A DNA stretch of 64,000 nt from Chaetorhynchus papuensis. Its lineage: Eukaryota > Chordata > Aves > Passeriformes > Rhipiduridae. How positions within the stretch are numbered: position 1 is the first letter of the stretch; every line of letters begins with the position of its first letter. The translations under genes and the position numbers were made by a program. The notes beneath the pieces were generated by a model. That model ran no database searches and had not been told where the DNA came from. It was given only the letters and a program-made list of their open reading frames with translations. Below are positions 61,482-64,000 of this stretch, piece by piece. The stretch lies in contig VWYX01000400.1 in assembly GCA_013396525.1 (NCBI GenBank), positions 1 to 64,000 of the forward strand, given 5' to 3'.

Positions 61482-62056
61482 GATGTCCTGAGTATATTTC
61501 TTCTCAGTGGCAGTGACAGTGCTGTGTTTTGGATTCAGAATGAGAAAGGTGTTAATAACACATTGATGTTTCGGTTTTTGCTAGGTGGTGTTTATCCTAA
61601 GTTAAGGACTTTTTTTCTTGTCTCATGTTCTGCCAGTGAGGAGGAAAGCAAAAGAAACTGGGAGGAAGCACAATCAGCACAAGTGACCCAAACTGACCAC
61701 GGGGATATTCCACACCACAGAATGTCATGCCCAGTGTAAGAACTGGGGGGAGTTACCTGGAAGGGGAACTGGTCAGGGCTTGGCAATTGGTTAGCAGGTG
61801 GTGAGCAACTGCATTGTGCATCGCTTGTTTTTTCCCCTTTTACTTATCATCATTTTTACTATTTACCAATTTACTTTTATTATTTTATTTTGCTTTATTT
61901 TCAATTATTAAACTCTTCTTATCTGAACATACAAGTTTTACACTGATTCTCCTCCCCATTCCACAGGGGTGGGGTGAGAAGAGAGGAGGGGGTTGAGCGA
62001 GTGGCTGTGTGGTGTTTCATCTCAGCTGAGCTTAAAACCATGACCAGACCATCACA
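61482..62056 (+). mobile_element. ERVL-type LTR, plus strand, near full length
   Basis: In order: TGTCCTGAGTATATTTCTTC, GCTGTGTTTTGGATT, GGTGTTAATAACACATTGATG, TTTATCCTAAGTTAAGGAC, GTTCTGCCAGTGAGGAGG, AAACTGGGAGGAAGCACA, GGGGATATTCCACACC, GGTGAGCAACTGCATTGTGC, AATTATTAAACTCTTCTTATC, CATTCCACAGGGGTGGGG and a terminal CCATCACA. It is the same family branch as the minus-strand copy at 24810 (shared GAGCAACTGC/ATTGCTTACCACC block). No internal retroviral region adjoins it. The 143-codon frame at 61308-61739 enters its U3 and is a by-product. Confidence 0.82.
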
Positions 62057-64000
62057 ATCGCTAAAATCACAAAAGAATTCCTTTTTCACTGTATAGATTT
62101 CAAAGTTACACTCTGTGCATGGTAGTAAAACTGGAACTTTGTAAAACTACAACTTTATAAAACAAAGATTTTAGTTTTGCACTCCATGTGAGCTTTTATC
62201 AAAATTTATTTGGAAAAAACTCAAACCAGCAGAATAAAATTAAACTGTGAGCAACTACTTCTGCTTCCTAAATTTTGTTAAACCAACATCTGACACATAA
62301 AGGTTGTAATTCTGTTTACTGTAGTGAAAGAAAAGACCTTTTCCAAAAGCAATAAAACTTTGCTGAGTCTGCATCGAAATCTTATCTTCTCAGATATATG
62401 CAACCTGGAATCTCTTGTGCAATATTTTTTTTGTGATAGTTAGCAGATGGAAATAAGTTTATATTCTTATTTTTTCTTAATAACCTAAAAGCTTAACCAT
62501 ATAATGAAAAATACCCTAGAAATGTAGAAGTCTGTAATAATATCAGAAAAGAAAAGAAAAATACTTTATCAGAGATGAGAGCTGGGCAAACATCCAAGGA
62601 CTAGAAACTTTTCTGAAACTAATATAATAATCTTTCCACTATGTTAGCAATGAATAAGAAAGAATCTGGATAAAGTGAAAAAGTCATATGTATCATCAGT
62701 TTAAAATCTTTTACTTCTTTTTTTTTGCTGGGGGCATGCACATATTGGAGAAAGTATGTTGCTGTGCATTTACAATCAACAATATTCCGGGGATATAAAA
62801 TATGTGTCTGCAGACTGGGATGTGTTTTCATGCCATGGTTTAAACTGATAAGAAAGTTTTCTTTCTAAATCTATTTAAAGGTCTCTTCAGAATGGATTTT
62901 CTTAGTTCATTTGTCAGTAATAGCAACCTGTTTCCTAAACCACAGATGTTATTGGAAAATAACCTTTTAAATTCCTTAATAATCTTTTTCAAATTGAGAT
63001 ATAGTGAACATTTGCTATGTATCATCAAAGATGCATAGTACCCTGTGGTTATTTCTACCTAACACAGACTACTGAGGTTCATGAAACAAAGCACTTTCCC
63101 AAAGATAAGACAATGTTCTACCTAGTGATGCTTCATCTGGCAGGAGTAAGGACTTCTAAGAGAGCCTGAACTTCTAAGAAGAAGGATGGTATTTCCAGCT
63201 GCCACGGAGATCTGTGGAAACTCTGCTATGAAGTGGCAACCTGGGATTCTCTGTAACTTCCAGGGGAGCACCGAAGGACCCGAACACAAGAGATTTTAGA
63301 TTTTGTGTTCTTACTCTCTTTGAATATTTGTTTGATTGCTATAGGCTTTCAAGTGCTTCTGGTCCTGTTTTGATGAAGGTGATGTGACATTCTCCTGTAG
63401 AAATGCATTTTCAATTTGACTTCTTTGACAGGGAGGAGGTTTTCTTCCACTTCTCCCATTATGTGAATTAAAAAAAAAAACAGTGGACAGCAATACTTTA
63501 TCTGAGAGAAGACATGACTAAACTTTTCTGAAAAGAGATGAGAAAGCACTGTTCTCACACCAATGCAAATAGCTGATTGAAAACAATCCTTGAAGAACAG
63601 GAAAATATAAGTAAGAAACTTCTGTTTATTTATTGGTAGGTTAGTAGTTTAAAACAGACAATTACAATTAGGGCGTAATTTTTTTGTAAATCCGAACTAA
63701 TAGTTCATTCTCTTCATTTCATAGGCAGTCATGGCAGTATTTGTTAAAGAAAAACTATTTTACTGGGATATAGATAAATTATAATTATTATTTTGTAACT
63801 ACATTATGGGGATAATAAAGAAAAACCTAATTTTTCTGGATCTTCACAGAGGACCTCATTTCATGGGGAATTGAGTCCCCAGAAGAGCATGGTTCATCAC
63901 TCTTTGGTCATGATGGGGGTTCTGTATTTGAAGAGAAACCTCTTACTAGGGTCTTTGCAATAGCATCTGCAGCTGGACTAGGAAAGACTCCTCAAAACTG
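62057..64000. other. Unique AT-rich DNA to the window end
   Basis: No gene or known repeat seen. A ten-A run lies at 63470-63480, and short frames on the minus strand (62619-62831, 63311-63558) overlap in different frames and are probably chance. Confidence 0.55.

Noticed and set aside
61308..61739. 143-codon open frame, the second longest in the window
   Set aside because: It runs from flanking DNA into the U3 of an ERVL-type LTR, so it is a chance fusion.
1..64000. CRISPR arrays, operons, ribosome binding sites, prophage
   Set aside because: The sequence is vertebrate nuclear DNA by its transposons; no spaced direct-repeat array exists.
1..64000. tRNA, rRNA, U6, 7SK or mitochondrial insert
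   Set aside because: I looked for B-box GGTTCGAATCC-like words and for familiar RNA gene starts and found none; short or degraded copies could be missed.

Overview
This window looks like nuclear DNA of a bird. The evidence is the repeat content: CR1 LINE copies ending in the ATTCTATGATTCT-type 3' tail, several copies of the class III (ERVL-type) LTR characteristic of avian genomes, and other LTR-like segments that I associate with bird genomes. Together with the GT/T-rich low-complexity tracts they suggest a neoavian, perhaps passerine, genome; that last step is inference. The DNA is AT-rich, CpG-poor and has no operon-like packing. The open frames are short, scattered and overlapping, as expected by chance or inside repeats. 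I recognise no host protein-coding exon, tRNA, rRNA or other structured RNA gene, so the window is most simply a gene desert or the inside of a very large intron.

Layout. 1-2064: the 5' half of a decayed CR1 ORF2 on the minus strand (endonuclease and start of reverse transcriptase), interrupted by a ~370-bp insertion and running off the left edge. 2.1-5.9 kb: unique AT-rich DNA with one polypurine microsatellite. 5.9-9.2 kb: a retroelement cluster of three ERVL-type LTRs (one minus, two plus) with an old CR1 3' end between the first two. 9.2-13.4 kb: unique. 13.4-13.9 kb: a CR1 3' end (minus). 16.7-17.5 kb: two small CpG-rich islets, the second perhaps an unrecognised LTR. 18.3 kb: a near-perfect hairpin. 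20.4-21.2 kb: a perfect inverted repeat and an ERVK-like LTR with a possible retroviral coding remnant. 24.8-25.1 kb: a truncated ERVL-type LTR. 27.4-28.1 kb: a GC-rich LTR-like repeat. 33.2-33.6 kb: a CR1 3' end (plus). 41.8-42.5 kb: an LTR with recognisable TATA box, long R region and poly(A) signal. 47.4-47.8 kb: an old CR1 (minus). 60.8 kb: a short CR1 tail. 61.5-62.1 kb: a complete-looking ERVL-type LTR. The rest is unique sequence with microsatellites and short tandem duplications.

No genes act together here. Function, if any, most likely lies in non-coding elements: three or four repeat-free stretches (about 19.8-20.06, 38.9-39.1, 40.9-41.4 and 52.06-52.68 kb) look like conserved non-coding or enhancer DNA by texture, one 496-bp segment has strong splice sites on both sides, and the LTRs carry promoter and poly(A) signals. 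All of these need comparison with other genomes or RNA data. I found no convincing new biological system; the findings are ranked accordingly.
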